A stretch of 64,000 bases of DNA from Adineta ricciae (taxonomy: Eukaryota > Rotifera > Eurotatoria > Adinetida > Adinetidae): NCBI GenBank assembly GCA_905250025.1, contig CAJNOJ010000009.1, forward strand, positions 558,001-622,000. Direction: 5' to 3'. Made by a program: the position numbers and the translations under genes. The stretch's first letter is position 1. The number at the start of each line of letters is the position of its first letter. Positions 22,748 through 36,434 of this stretch are shown piece after piece. The notes under the pieces are model-generated. The model did not search any database. It was not told the DNA's origin and was given only the letters and a program-made list of their open reading frames with translations.

Positions 22748-25016
22748 TATTGTGCGTGTCTATCAAACAGATAAAAAAACGAAGTTATTTTTGTTAACCA
22801 TTGCCGACTCATGTCGAAATTATCTTTCCTATGTCAACATCTCTTCTCTTTGTAGATTACACGTTCGCAAAATGATAAAAACCCCACAAAACTCTTCTTT
22901 AAATAGACTTTCACCGTACTTTTTTCGATGTCGTATTATCTTAAAGTATGAGAAGCAATGACTTATGCGCAGATAAACCATTTGTATAGTCATTTTGGGT
23001 GAGACATATTTTTCTACGAAGGGAAATTGTCGTCCAAATAGCTGGTCAAATGCAAATTCATGTAGCCTGATGATTTGACCTTGGTTTTTTGCAGGATAAT
23101 CAATTCAATGAAAAATCTCTGCGAGTCAAGCACACGAACTGAATATTTCTTTTATAATTTTATCAATTGCATTTACTAAGCCGATTAGGATTAACTGTAA
23201 TTCGCAGTAGTCTGATGAAAATGAAAAATGTCATGACGGAAAATATCATGCAAAACAAAACTTGGAACGAAGATGGAAAACGATGAAATTTTTCTGTAAA
23301 GGACTAGGGCAGATCGGTGATGGCGTTTGCATATGATCGAAATCAATGACGATAGTCGTGTGCGTTCGACGTCGACAAATAAGAAAAGCTTATTCAAGCG
23401 AATGCCATTGAAATAAATTTCTCTTGTCAACAAACCAAACTTTTTAACCTTTCGGAATTAATTTGCGAATAGTAGAGAACAGGAAAATGAAATGTCTGAC
23501 TCAGGCTTCACAACTTGAATAGAAAAAAGTGCATATGCAATCATTATAATGACGTGTTTCGAGAGGATATTATATATAATCATAATAATATTTATTTTCT
23601 TATTGAAAATATCAGCCCGTTGCTAAATATGTTAAATCACTTTCCAGTACGTAAGTGTTTGTCTTCGTTGCCGAAGGAAAATATCATCTTGAATGATTTA
23701 TATCAGACATCTAAAGAAAATAGATGATTCTCGCTTTAGTTTTTCCTCGATGGAACTCAATGATAAACTCTGTTTTATTTCTCTCGAAGGACAAAATGAC
23801 AACAAAAATCAAATGATGTGTATCCCATTAATTCTATTATTGTCTTAATAGATCAAGAAAGATAAATTCACGTTAGGTGCTTAGGACCAAGTCGATTCCG
23901 ACAGTTTGGCATTTTTTATCAGGCTTTTTTCTTTCTGTCAATTAATCGATATAGCACTTTCTCTTCGGTACTTTCCGATTCTCCGCGAATCAAACGCGAT
24001 AGGAACGCTAAACACAATAGATCGTACTAAGCAAAAACTAGTCGGCACTACAACACATCTCATCTTCACTGACAAAATGAGCATATACAATAAGGTATTT
24101 CATAATTGTTGTATGCTACTTGAATCTTGCTTGACGTTTTTTAACTTATTAAAGTAAGATGGATCCTGTTCGAGATCAGCGAAGCGGAAATTCATTCATG
24201 GTATTCTTTTTTTATTTTTTACAGAACATTGGCTTCAGTGCCCACTACTTCTCATTCGATTTCAGTCAAAGCGTAGAAATCCAGATGAAAAGTCGATAGT
24301 AGCACCGAGAAATGTCATTTGAAGGAAAACAAGATCGTTTGATCTTTAGGTGTTAGCATGAAAATGATGTCGATTTTCAAAGGTCATTCATTTTCTGTTT
24401 ACGATCAGTAAACATATCGAGCTTGCCATATAATCAATATATTATAATAATACATCAAAGAATCGTTTTTGTTTTCTTAAACTAAATGAATGAATTTCAG
24501 CCATTGAGTAACAAAATATTCTCTCTGCAGAATTAGATTTTGAATTCGTCTTGCAATAAAGATATTTTCTTTGTCGCACCGGTTGGTCTCTATTTTCCTA
24601 TCTAGTCTTCTTGGTTTTCTTTTACAGCATCATCTGTCGTTTGTTGTGATCCTTATCACATCTCGTGCCATGCTTTTGCAACGAACGTTCAGTTTTCTTT
24701 TTTTAACACTTGCATTCAAACAGAATAGCGACAAGCTGTCTCACCTTCGGCACAAATTTTCCTCACTAGACAGTACTGACGGTGATGATGGTGTGCACCG
24801 GAGAAAGAGGAAAGGAAAGTTCGAATCCATAGCTGTTACTGCCGTTACCGTCATATATGTGAAAGTAAATTCTATAATTTCCTGAGATGAGTAGAAGAAA
24901 AAACAACATGCATGGAAAATAGTATTTATATAAAGCAATTAGTTTAAGAAAATGCATTCGTTATCTGGTAATTATTGTTTATATTTGCCTTTATTTAGTT
25001 CAGATTTCGTCGAAAA
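22748..25016. other. Intergenic, 2.3 kb, between divergent kinase genes
   Basis: Should contain the promoters of the minus-strand tyrosine kinase and the plus-strand AGC kinase. I see no exon, tRNA or repeat family in it; only short AT-rich tracts. Confidence 0.45.
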
Positions 25017-26953
<1,937 letters not shown>

Positions 26954-27067
26954 TCTTCGTTAAAACAATATCGCCTTCTTTTTCTTGTATATGTATGTAT
27001 ATGCAAACACAAATGTACGTAAGGAATAAGCAGAAATACTTGTTTTACAACGAGCTGAGATTTGAGT

Positions 27068-30000
27068 TCATTTTTTTAACGAAGATTTTTTTGATTTCGT
27101 CGGCGTTTGAGCGATCTCTTTCAACCGTTTAACACCATTGGGCGTTTTAGCATACCAGTTCTATAGGATAAGATTTCGTACACGAACTATCAAAATAATT
27201 CATTTCATTGTTTTACTTTTATTTTATTTTCTTCATCAATAAAAACCGGCGTGTTCAAGCCAAGTATCGGAATAAAATCCTTTGCTGTACAATCGTTATT
27301 CATATATTTAGTTTCCTGTTTTATTCTGAGCACTTTGTAGATAGCTTCGAGAAGTTGTCCAGCTGTATAACCTTTTGAAATCGACGCCAATATACTCAGT
27401 TCTACGTCACTGATATTCATATGATTTCGTTCAACTAAAATTTTATAACAAATTTCTATAAAACAAGAAAATGATTCGGGTTGGATAGATAACGATTTCC
27501 TTACTACGCCGGGAACCATAGTTGGGTTTCGGAAAGAGAACAATATTTTGATATATTTGAAAAAGAGGTTTTATTCGAGCACGATATGGCTGTGATGAGA
27601 GGCCAATGAACATGACTCGCTCACCAGGTTTGATTCGTTTGATAAATCGCTGTATGAGACGCTTGAATCGTTTCGGTTCGTACTGTTTTTCTTGTTGTGT
27701 AAGCTTTTTTGCAAAAAGTAGTTCAGTGTCGCGAATCATGCAAAGAACTGGAGGCATTGTCAGTATCAACTATCACCAAAAAGAAATAGAAATAGGATTT
27801 TCAAACAAGGACATCAGAGCAGACTCGTTTAATCATTGCGAAGAGTATTTTTAAACCATCAGCTAAAAATAAATGAGACTATGATACAGTTTCTTGCTGC
27901 AAGGAGGATGAATTTCACCAGACTGCGTATCGAACAAGCAAGTCAAGCTGAAATTCTCTCAAGGCTTCACTTCCGTACTTGTATTAAAGGATTTCATCAG
28001 ATTAGCAGGTGACAGATCGAGTAGTAGACCACCTAATTCGTTGCATGTAATATGCACTAGTAATTCCTTTCCACTGCCATATGGTCCAGCCAGAAGTATA
28101 GCTTTGTGTGGTGCAAGATTCGAATGCACTTCCTGCGAACCTATCTGCGTAGAATGTATAAGCTAAGCGGAAAAAATCACGTTCATTTTGTTACAAAGTG
28201 GGAAAACGATTTGTAAATTAACTAGCTGCTGACAGTCGAGTAACGATGGCATCGGTTCTTTTTGGTTAAAACGTATAGTTTCCGCTGAGTACTGATAATC
28301 GCCGATAAAGTCATGTTGATGAACGAGCTCAGTCGGTAGAATGATTTTCGATTCCGCAAGTTCTTCGAAGATTGAATCGAGTGTTCTATTTGTCATTGAA
28401 AATTTTCTTTACGACAAATTGATTTGAATCAGCGCTTTCGTTACCGGTTTGAAACTAAATCTTGCCCTTTCTTCTTTCTTCGCCTTCTTTTCTTCTTCTT
28501 CTTCTTTTTTGATTTCTTCATTGGCTTATCTTCACTATTATCAATGGCTAATTTCAGATAGACTAATTCATTGCGAAGAATATTATCGACATCGTGCCGT
28601 AGTTCTTCTTCCACTGCCGGTCGAAACTCATCCATTAATAACAATCGATCGTACCGTTGTTCACTATTGTAAGATTCATCTCGTTCATAGAAAAGATCTT
28701 TGTAAACACCTAATTGATTATTCATCATCGGAACGAATTTTGATGGTTCTAGCATATTCAACTGTGTTTTCTAGATTGAGAATGAAAGAGATCAAATCGA
28801 ATTGAGAGTGTGAATATCAAAATACTTGTTTAATTGGTTTCTTGTTGGTTCTTTTTACCTGTTTTTTCTTTTCTTTTCGCTTGGGTTTCTTGTTTTTCAA
28901 TGCTTGTGCTTGCTGTCACAAGATACAAATGAAAAAAAAAGACAAATCGAAAAAGAAGTGATTTCTTCTAGCCAACTTTAGTCACGAATTCTTGAACTTC
29001 CGCCAGAGTTAAGTTTTTGAATAGTGTCGCGGATCCGTTGATATCTTCAGATGGATAGATCGGAAATTGTCCATAGAGTTGTCGTGATTCAAGTAACCAT
29101 TGAATAAGGACATGTTCTAACCGAAATTTCATTTCTGTTTCTTCATATTGGCTCAGTTTCTGTTTGATATGATCTGGTGCTTCGTCTAATTCTTGTTGAT
29201 ATTCTATCTGAATATTTCGTCTGGTTTGATCCCAGTCAGTCGTGCGATGAAAGCTCGAGGGATTTTTTCCAGGTAAAACCTGAATAGAGAACCTTTGATC
29301 AATTCAAACAAGAAACCAATGTGAACTCTCGTTCTCCCTCACCATGTCCAACAGTTTGACATGCTCAAGTTTTCTCTGATGAAATCTTTTTTCTGCACTT
29401 TTCTGTCGCCATATAGTTTGAATAATTAAACAACTGTCACCGAGATTATTATCATTGATTGCCTTCGTTTCAACTGTTTTCACGTCCTTTTTCATTTGTC
29501 GCATGAAGTATGCCTGCACACGTCCTTGTCGAGCACGTTCGTGAGCTTGTATAACACGTACAGCATGAGCTAATGTAATTGCATCAATCTGATCTGACTT
29601 TACTGCTATTAATAAAGAGTTTCTTGAAAGATAATCCTTCTTCGATTGTTCCAAACGATTGAGGATTAGTTTGATCATTTGATTTCGTTGTTCAATGGCT
29701 CGAAAACGATCCTCTGCGAAATAACGTGGGATTTGAATGCATAAATCATCCTAGAAAATGACGTGGAAAGTAGATCTTCTCTCTAAGTATCTATACCAAT
29801 GTTTTATTATGATTAAGTGCAATATCTTCAAAATAGGTGTATTCACATCCATCGAACTTCATCATTTCCTGTTTCAGTTCAATCAGTCGTCCAACTAGAC
29901 CATCGAGTAGAATTTTTAGAATCGAACGCTTTTGCGGATGTAATAGTGTCACGTATACTTCGTCTAGTCTTTTTAATAAATCATTGTACTTAATAAACAA

Positions 30001-30129
30001 ATGACGCACATAGTTATAAGCTTGTCGTTTATTATCAAAACCTTTCGGTGCTGAAATTTCTGAGGTAATTATGCGTGATAATTTTATTTGTGTATTAGAC
30101 CATAAGAACTGCGTTGTTTTCTGTGACAT
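27068..30129 (-). CDS. IQCA1: Dynein regulatory complex subunit 11 (IQ motif and AAA domain protein)
   Basis: Eleven exons (30129-29797, 29750-29343, 29279-28986, 28912-28859, 28770-28445, 28385-28223, 28162-27979, 27862-27807, 27769-27505, 27455-27217, 27160-27068) give 804 aa, near the roughly 820 of vertebrate DRC11. The N-terminal half is helical, with an IQ-like segment CLIIQTIWRQKSAEKRFHQ. A Lys/Arg run (KKSKKKKKKKRRRRKKK) follows. The AAA domain has GPYGSGKE as Walker A (about 552), DLSPANLM, a second conserved block TMPPVLCMIRDTELLFAKK, and FIGLSSQPYRA. The C-terminus NWYAKTPNGVKRLKE matches the family. DRC11 belongs to the nexin-dynein regulatory complex that coordinates ciliary beating on axonemal doublets. 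Two short introns inside the AAA region break the open frame but restore family sequence when removed, so this is not a pseudogene. Confidence 0.9.
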
Positions 30130-30655
30130 GGTCTAGATATTAATTATCGAAAAGCGCCAGTTGTCTAGTAGTTCGAACATTGTGTATAATCATTGTGATA
30201 CTTGCTCATAATTATTTCAGTAAAAGCAGTCGATGGACTACTGAGTCAATAAATACTGATTATGTGATTGTGGCAAGAATAGATTAACGATTCTGATGAA
30301 TGTGTGAATTGTGTTTGAAAGAATAACTCTGTATTTTTTAATATAGTCTCAATTAAGAGTAGGTCAACAGTATGAATCTAGGGCATGCTAACCGAGGACT
30401 CCAGGGAGAGAATAGTACTTTATAGGGTACGCCACTCCATGGTGTTAATCTGGAAGCTTTCGGTTAGTGTCTTTTCCGACCAATCATTTTAATGTTGTTG
30501 ATTATTCTGTTCTGTTTACATCTGTTGCTCTCGTCATTGCAACTCACGCATTGTCACGATTTTCTTTTCAATTTTGTTCCTATACTAAGTAGGAAAATTA
30601 ACTGGAAATGTCCATGAAATAATTTCGAGTTTGTGCTCTGTCTTTAGATTGAATA
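30130..30655. promoter_or_regulatory. Divergent promoter region between DRC11 and KSR
   Basis: 526 bp separate two divergently transcribed genes. It includes a GC-richer block at about 30380-30470, bounded by the 8-bp inverted repeat CTAACCGA / TCGGTTAG. No exon recognised. Promoter activity is inferred from the gene arrangement. Confidence 0.45.
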
Positions 30656-33600
30656 ATGAGTTCAGATGAGGTGCCTGGAAATGAGAATGGCGATGATAAA
30701 CCTCTCGTGCCGATAACCCCGACTCCATCAATGCCATATGATCGAACAGTGTCACAGAATTTACGTTATCTCGACGATGCTCTGACTCACGCTATCGATC
30801 AGTTAAATAAATTTAACAGTGAAACCATGTCGGATCTGTCGCTCAAATACGAATTGATACGAAATAATGAAGTAGGTCACTTCAGTTCAGAATATCACAG
30901 GAAAAGATCTTGTTCTATTTTCTTTTCATCTAGAGTCGTGTTATTGGTTTTTTTGCTCATCAACTCATGTTAGTACAAATGCAAAATCCGGCCGGACAAA
31001 ACGGCGGATTTCATAGTGATTATCCCAAACTCAATCGGTTCCTCTCTGTTGTCAATATCAACAAAAAATCCATTGAAGTACAATTCATTAGATCTGCTTC
31101 AGACGTCGTTGTATGTTCGCTTTTGATTTTAGTATATTGAACAGCGCATGACATTTGATGATCTTTTGAATGGAAAAGCAGCAGTACGCGAAAAGCTTTT
31201 ATATGACGCTGGAACGACTGAAGTTGAACGTAAAGACTTTCGCAATGCATTCAATGCACTGAAAGATTGTCTTGGTATGTCTTATCGAGCAGAATTAATT
31301 TGTCATACTTATGTCTCTTGTATTCGTAATAGATTACTTTCTTCATGGTGGTACCAACGATCATGGACGTTTCTATTGGCATATAGAAACACCATCAGCA
31401 CCAGTGATGACGCCTTACGCCTCGCGTCAGCATCGTTTGTCAGATACAGGTAAATTGAAATATATATGACTGAACAGAAATGTGACATTACTCGAGTGTT
31501 TTTTAGTACTTTCAGTACCACTCAGTACGGATTCTGAGAGATCGTCGTCCGTGTCTGCGTCTCTATCAACCGAATTCGGAGCTGTCACAAATACAAGCAC
31601 ACCCACGACGACAACAGCCACAGCAAACCATCCAAGACGACACTATCGTAAGATACTGTTTACGTCAATGAACTTTGAAAAAAAGCCCTTGCTAATCTTT
31701 TAGCTACACCGCCACCGCCACCTACACGTTCGATACATTTATCCGTCAATGGAAAAAGAAAATGTGAACACCCCAGTAAGAAAAGCTCAGTTGACCCTTC
31801 GATATTTGCCAAGTACGATTGCGTCAATGATTTCTAAAAGGCAAATTCTATTTTCTAAGCAGTGTGAATCCGCCACGCACTATGGATTTACAATTACCGG
31901 GTGATAGTTCAACATCTCGTCGGAGCTCGTACGGTTCAGATACGGATAGCCGATTGCAATCTGGTAAGCATAAACTAATACCAGCAAGTTAAAAGAATCG
32001 TCCTCCGAAATTAGTTTGGAATTCCACGTGAACTCTTTGCTATTATTTATGCATAACTTTAATTAAAGTTGACGGAGATGCATGTTTGGTTCAAAAGCCT
32101 GGTAGCGAGACCGCCCTCGCACTCAGAAGATGTCTTGAATATCCAGAATATATGAATAATAAGGCCGCGTGTGCGAGCGCAGAACAGCTGTTTAGATAGA
32201 TTATATTCGATGATCAATTGAAGAAAATCACTTTTTCTTCTAATAGATGTCGAGTACAGTAGTACTGAAAATGAAATATACAATCTTCCATATCAGCTGG
32301 CAAAGCGTAAACTTTCAATAAAAGCCTTCGATAAATACTATTACACGAAAGCACTTTCGAAATTGATCCATCAAAATGCAACAGCGTCGGAATCTGAACA
32401 AACTGACGTAAATAATATTCTGCCATTGAACTCATGTAATCACAAACATCATGACAATAAACTTGTCACGAAACTTGCCAAAAATCACTTATGGAATAGA
32501 CCTGCTTTCAAAGAGGGTTAGCACATATTCCTATCTGCTCGATTGTTCGAATGTTAATGCCTACGTCTCAACTAATGCGTTTACTAATATAACCGTCCCC
32601 AGCTATATATCCTTGAACTTCTCACACTTGTTATGTTAATAGGAACGGCAACACCAAAATCACCAACGATACGTTCACCAACTATGTCCGGCTCACCGAT
32701 GGGTTCCACACATAATAGTGATACAGAAAATGATCCTAAATCACCAGGTAGATCGTATGATTCAAATGTTGATGTTTATTTTCAATGATGAACTATCATT
32801 CAATAGATACACCACTTTACAATACACAATCTCCCGTTATTCGTCATCGAATGGCGCATAAAATTCAGCACAAGTTCGTATTTTCACACGAATCAGATTA
32901 GTTGTATCTTCTGCTCATGTTCACGCTTTCGCTTCTTGTCAGTCTTATTCTTTGTCATCCTACTAATCTTGGTGATCGTTATTGTACACATAACTCTGCA
33001 TAGAATTGCTTCTACTAATCTCCAACAACATTTTCATGACATTTTCTTTCTTTCTATCTCGTTCTCAGATGGACTAATCTGATGAAATTATCAACGTGTA
33101 ATGTATGCACAAAAAAGATCTTCTTTCTCGGTACCAAATGCAACAATTGCAAGTAAGATATATCTATATATCTATGAACAGTATTTGTCCACGTATTCGT
33201 CATTGTGTATTGCTTTTTCCTTCTTCTATTTTCTCTGTGCGAAGCGAACTGAGCGAATGATTGCATTAGATCAATAAAGACAATGAGAGTCTTTTGTTGT
33301 TATATTATATCCTTCTAGGTTCGCAAAAACGCGGGTTTTCAAGTTTTCATTATGTGATGTCTGCCGAAGACAGCTATTTCGAGGAAAGGCTTGCCTTCAT
33401 TGCAAGTAAGATGCTCGAAAATGACATTGACAAATGTCAATTAGAATGATAGTCTATGAATTCGAAGAAAAACGCATGATTTAGTTTGTTTGTCGCGGAA
33501 AATGATTGCTGTATTTATTTTAATTGAAAATGTTCCTCTACATAATTCATTATTTGTCACTTGGTGTTCTTTTCTAGGTACAAATGCCATAAAGAATGCG

Positions 33601-35805
33601 TTCAACAAGCTCCCACTAATTGTGGTTTCAGTGAAGGTAAATTCCGCCGTGCCATCGACAACACTGATATTCAAAATGCTTTCGGTATTTAAAGAATAGC
33701 TCGAAGCGTTTCTATAATCGTCTTTTCTTTTAGCCAATTCAACTCCACTGACGCGGAAATATCATTTCACTCGTATGTTTCTTTCCTTCAATGTGAATAT
33801 CATGAATAGTGTTTGTATTCTAGCATCGGATAGTATTAGTCCAACTCCTTCAACTCCAATATCAGCACCCGGTTCTCCTGCGCCACATCCGTCGCTGGCT
33901 AGTTATCATTTCAGCGGGACCACATCAAATGGAAGTCCATCGATATGCGTCAGTGAATCTATCTATTGCAGTAAGTTTCATCGATTGAGCGTGTGTGGAG
34001 TATAACAGTGACCAAAAGCAAATCCGATTTCTTCATTTTCTTTAGCTCAAAATGATCCTGATAGTTGGGTTGTCATCGAGACCAATACGAAAACAGCATC
34101 AGGTACGTGAATGTGACAATATTCATTATTGCTGACCGTATTTCGTTTGATGCTTTTTAGAACTTCCGGAATCTCAGTCCGACAGTGATACGAAGTATAT
34201 CAATCTATCGCAAATAGTCTCAATCTCTACACTATTCCCATGAATTTATTTTAGTTCAACAGCTCAAACCGATACTGGAACCAATCTGACTGATTCAACG
34301 ATAACACTATCAAATAGATACTCCTCTCAGTTATCACAAGTAAATCCAATTCTATCATGATGATCGATTAGGAAAACATAGTTTTCTATAGAACGATTCG
34401 AAACAATCTGCTAGAGATGATTTTAAATCGAAACTAGCAATTTCATTCGATGATGATGTCGATGGAGATCCAGATAAACGAAGCATGGATGTAAGTTCTC
34501 TTTTTCATTTCGTCACCAGCCTGAATATCTAACGGTATATTAGCTACCTACTTCAATCCAAGATTGGGTAATTGGTTTTAATAATATTAAAATGATTGAG
34601 GAAGTTCGCCGATCGTCTGGTTCATTGATGAAGTAAGTAATAAGAAAAGGATTTTTTAGTTCGAATCGAAATATTTTATACTCAGAGCACATTGGCATGG
34701 TGAGCTCGCTGTCAGACTGATAAAACCAAACCCCAAATCGACCGATGTAGAATTCTTGGAACAATTTAAAAATCAAGTAATTCTCTATACTTTTCTGTTG
34801 ACATACGCGTATCTATTCATCATCCGTCACATAGATATTCCGCTTACGAAAAGTTCGACATGAACATTTGAATTTGTACACAGGCGTTTGTAGTATGTAT
34901 CTCTTTTCTCGTGAAGATTTTATAAATATTTATATATTCATTTAGTCGAAAGTCCCAATTTTGCTATTGCTTCAAAGTAAGTGTCCTTTTTTTTCTCAAA
35001 GTTTCTTCTCACTGACATCCTTTAGTTGGATTCGTGGTTCAACACTATTCGAAATGATTCATATTCGCAACGATTCCATTCTATTCAGTTTAGCTGTTCA
35101 ATATGCTGCACAGATAGCTCAAGCTATGAGTTATCTACATGAAAAGTCGATCAATCACATGTCATTACGCACCACTAATATTTTCGTTCAAAATAATCGC
35201 GTTGTTCTAACAGATTATGGTTTAGTGCCATTGAGTAAATGTTATCGATACCATGAACAACCAGCAGTGATCGTTCCGCGAGGATTTTTGAGTTATTTAG
35301 CCCCTGAAATCATACGAAAACTCGATGCACGAAACGAACAAACGCTTTTACAGCATACACCTCAAACGGATGTTTACGCTTTTGGGTAGGAAAGAAAAAA
35401 CAACAACCAGTCGGATCTATTGAAATAAAAATGTTTGGTTCTTTTAGAACGGTTTGGTACGAACTTCTATTCCGAGAATTTCCCTATGCAAAACAACCCG
35501 CAGAATACATCATCTGGCGAGCAGGAAATTCCTTAAAACAACCATTGAGTAGTGTGCATATTAGTAAAAACGCCAAAGTAAGTCATTACTCTTTTCCTCC
35601 GAGTCGCTGAAACGAATACTAATCTTCTCTTGATCATTAGGATATTATCAACCAATGCTGGTCGTTTGTACCAGATGATCGTCCAGATTTTGCCATGTTA
35701 TGTAAATCTTTGACAAAAATGCCTGGTAAACGTTCATTAGTTCGATCTCCATCCACACCACTTCAGTATCATGGACATCAAACATCGACAAATCCATTTA
35801 AATAA
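30656..35805 (+). CDS. KSR: Kinase suppressor of Ras (pseudokinase scaffold)
   Basis: About 24 small exons give 979 or 980 aa depending on which C1 exon is used. The N-terminus is helical, as in the KSR CA1 region (TVSQNLRYLDDALTHAIDQL). A Ser/Thr/Pro-rich linker leads to a C1 domain at about 469-515, completed by YKCHKECVQQAPTNCG. The C-terminal kinase-like domain starts near 674 and contains AHWHGELAVRLIKP, where arginine replaces the ATP-binding lysine, the KSR hallmark. It has NHMSLRTTNIF in place of HRD...N, DYG in place of DFG, then SYLAPEI and DVYAFGTVWYELL, typical of Raf/KSR. KSR scaffolds Raf, MEK and ERK in Ras signalling and allosterically activates Raf at membranes. The degenerate catalytic residues argue for a scaffold role only. 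Exon boundaries in the middle are hand-derived and could be off at a few places. Confidence 0.9.
33069..33152 (+). other. KSR C1 half-domain exon A (28 codons)
   Basis: Follows exon 32807-32873, which ends ...QHK in phase 2. Encodes WTNLMKLSTCNVCTKKIF with LGTKCNNCK, giving the first CxxC...CxxC set of the C1 fold, and ends TGCAA|gtaagata. Same phase and end position as exon B. Confidence 0.75.
33319..33405 (+). other. KSR C1 half-domain exon B (29 codons)
   Basis: Encodes FAKTRVFKFSLCDVCRRQLF with RGKACLHCK, again CxxC...CxxC, and ends TGCAA|gtaagatg. It can replace exon A without changing frame before the common exon at 33578 that supplies CHKEC and the final cysteine. Confidence 0.75.
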
Positions 35806-36434
35806 TCGATTCTCTACGTCTTGTTTGCATTCCTCTTTCTAACAAGCAGGGATTTACAATCAATATTTGATGTGTTATTTTCTTTCTCTCTATGTCATTC
35901 TTCGTGTTATCCATAGCAATCCACTCGTAAAAAGAGACAATTGTGACTAATGTGCAATATTACTGTCAATGTTTTCATTTAAATGAACTGATAAAAACAA
36001 AATCATTGTATTTTTTTCTAATTCTTGTTGTGAATATAAGTGACAACACATTTACGCCTTCGTTTTTCTCGATAGTCATGTGTGTGTGTGTGTATGTCCT
36101 CATCATAATATCAAAAGGAAGAAGAAACTACGGAGCAGCTGTGTTTGTATACACGTTTGAAACTCGAATTGAAAAAGAATATTTGTGCAAATTTTCTTTT
36201 CAGCCATCGTTTTCTTTTCGCGCCTTATTATGTTTGAACAGTTGTTATTCATCTGAATGTCTTTTTAACACATGAGTATAACTCGTACTGCTTTTGGTCT
36301 TTGTACAAAAGTTAGATAGTGTCATTGTTTTCTTGCTTGTTTAATTCAATAAATATATAAGACAAATACACAAAAATCATGGGTTCATGATGTAATAATA
36401 AAAACAAATGCACAACAGAATAAATAAACAAGTT
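35806..36434. other. Convergent intergenic region
   Basis: KSR 3' UTR and the tail of the PIP-kinase gene. A TG dinucleotide run lies at about 36078-36093, and AATAAA at 36348-36353 is a likely KSR polyadenylation signal. Confidence 0.5.

Noticed and set aside
24571-24885. Open frame of 104 codons upstream of the AGC kinase
   Set aside because: No family similarity and a matching open frame on the other strand; composition is that of intergenic DNA.
27456-27504. Frame change in the DRC11 AAA region that looked like a pseudogene lesion
   Set aside because: A short intron between 27505 and 27455 restores the family sequence, and the whole 11-exon model closes in frame.
32068-32200. GC-richer stretch in a KSR intron with a 43-codon open frame and a CTCGCAC/GTGCGAG inverted repeat
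   Set aside because: Considered as a cassette exon or tRNA, but there is no donor after the open frame and no tRNA fold; left as intron.
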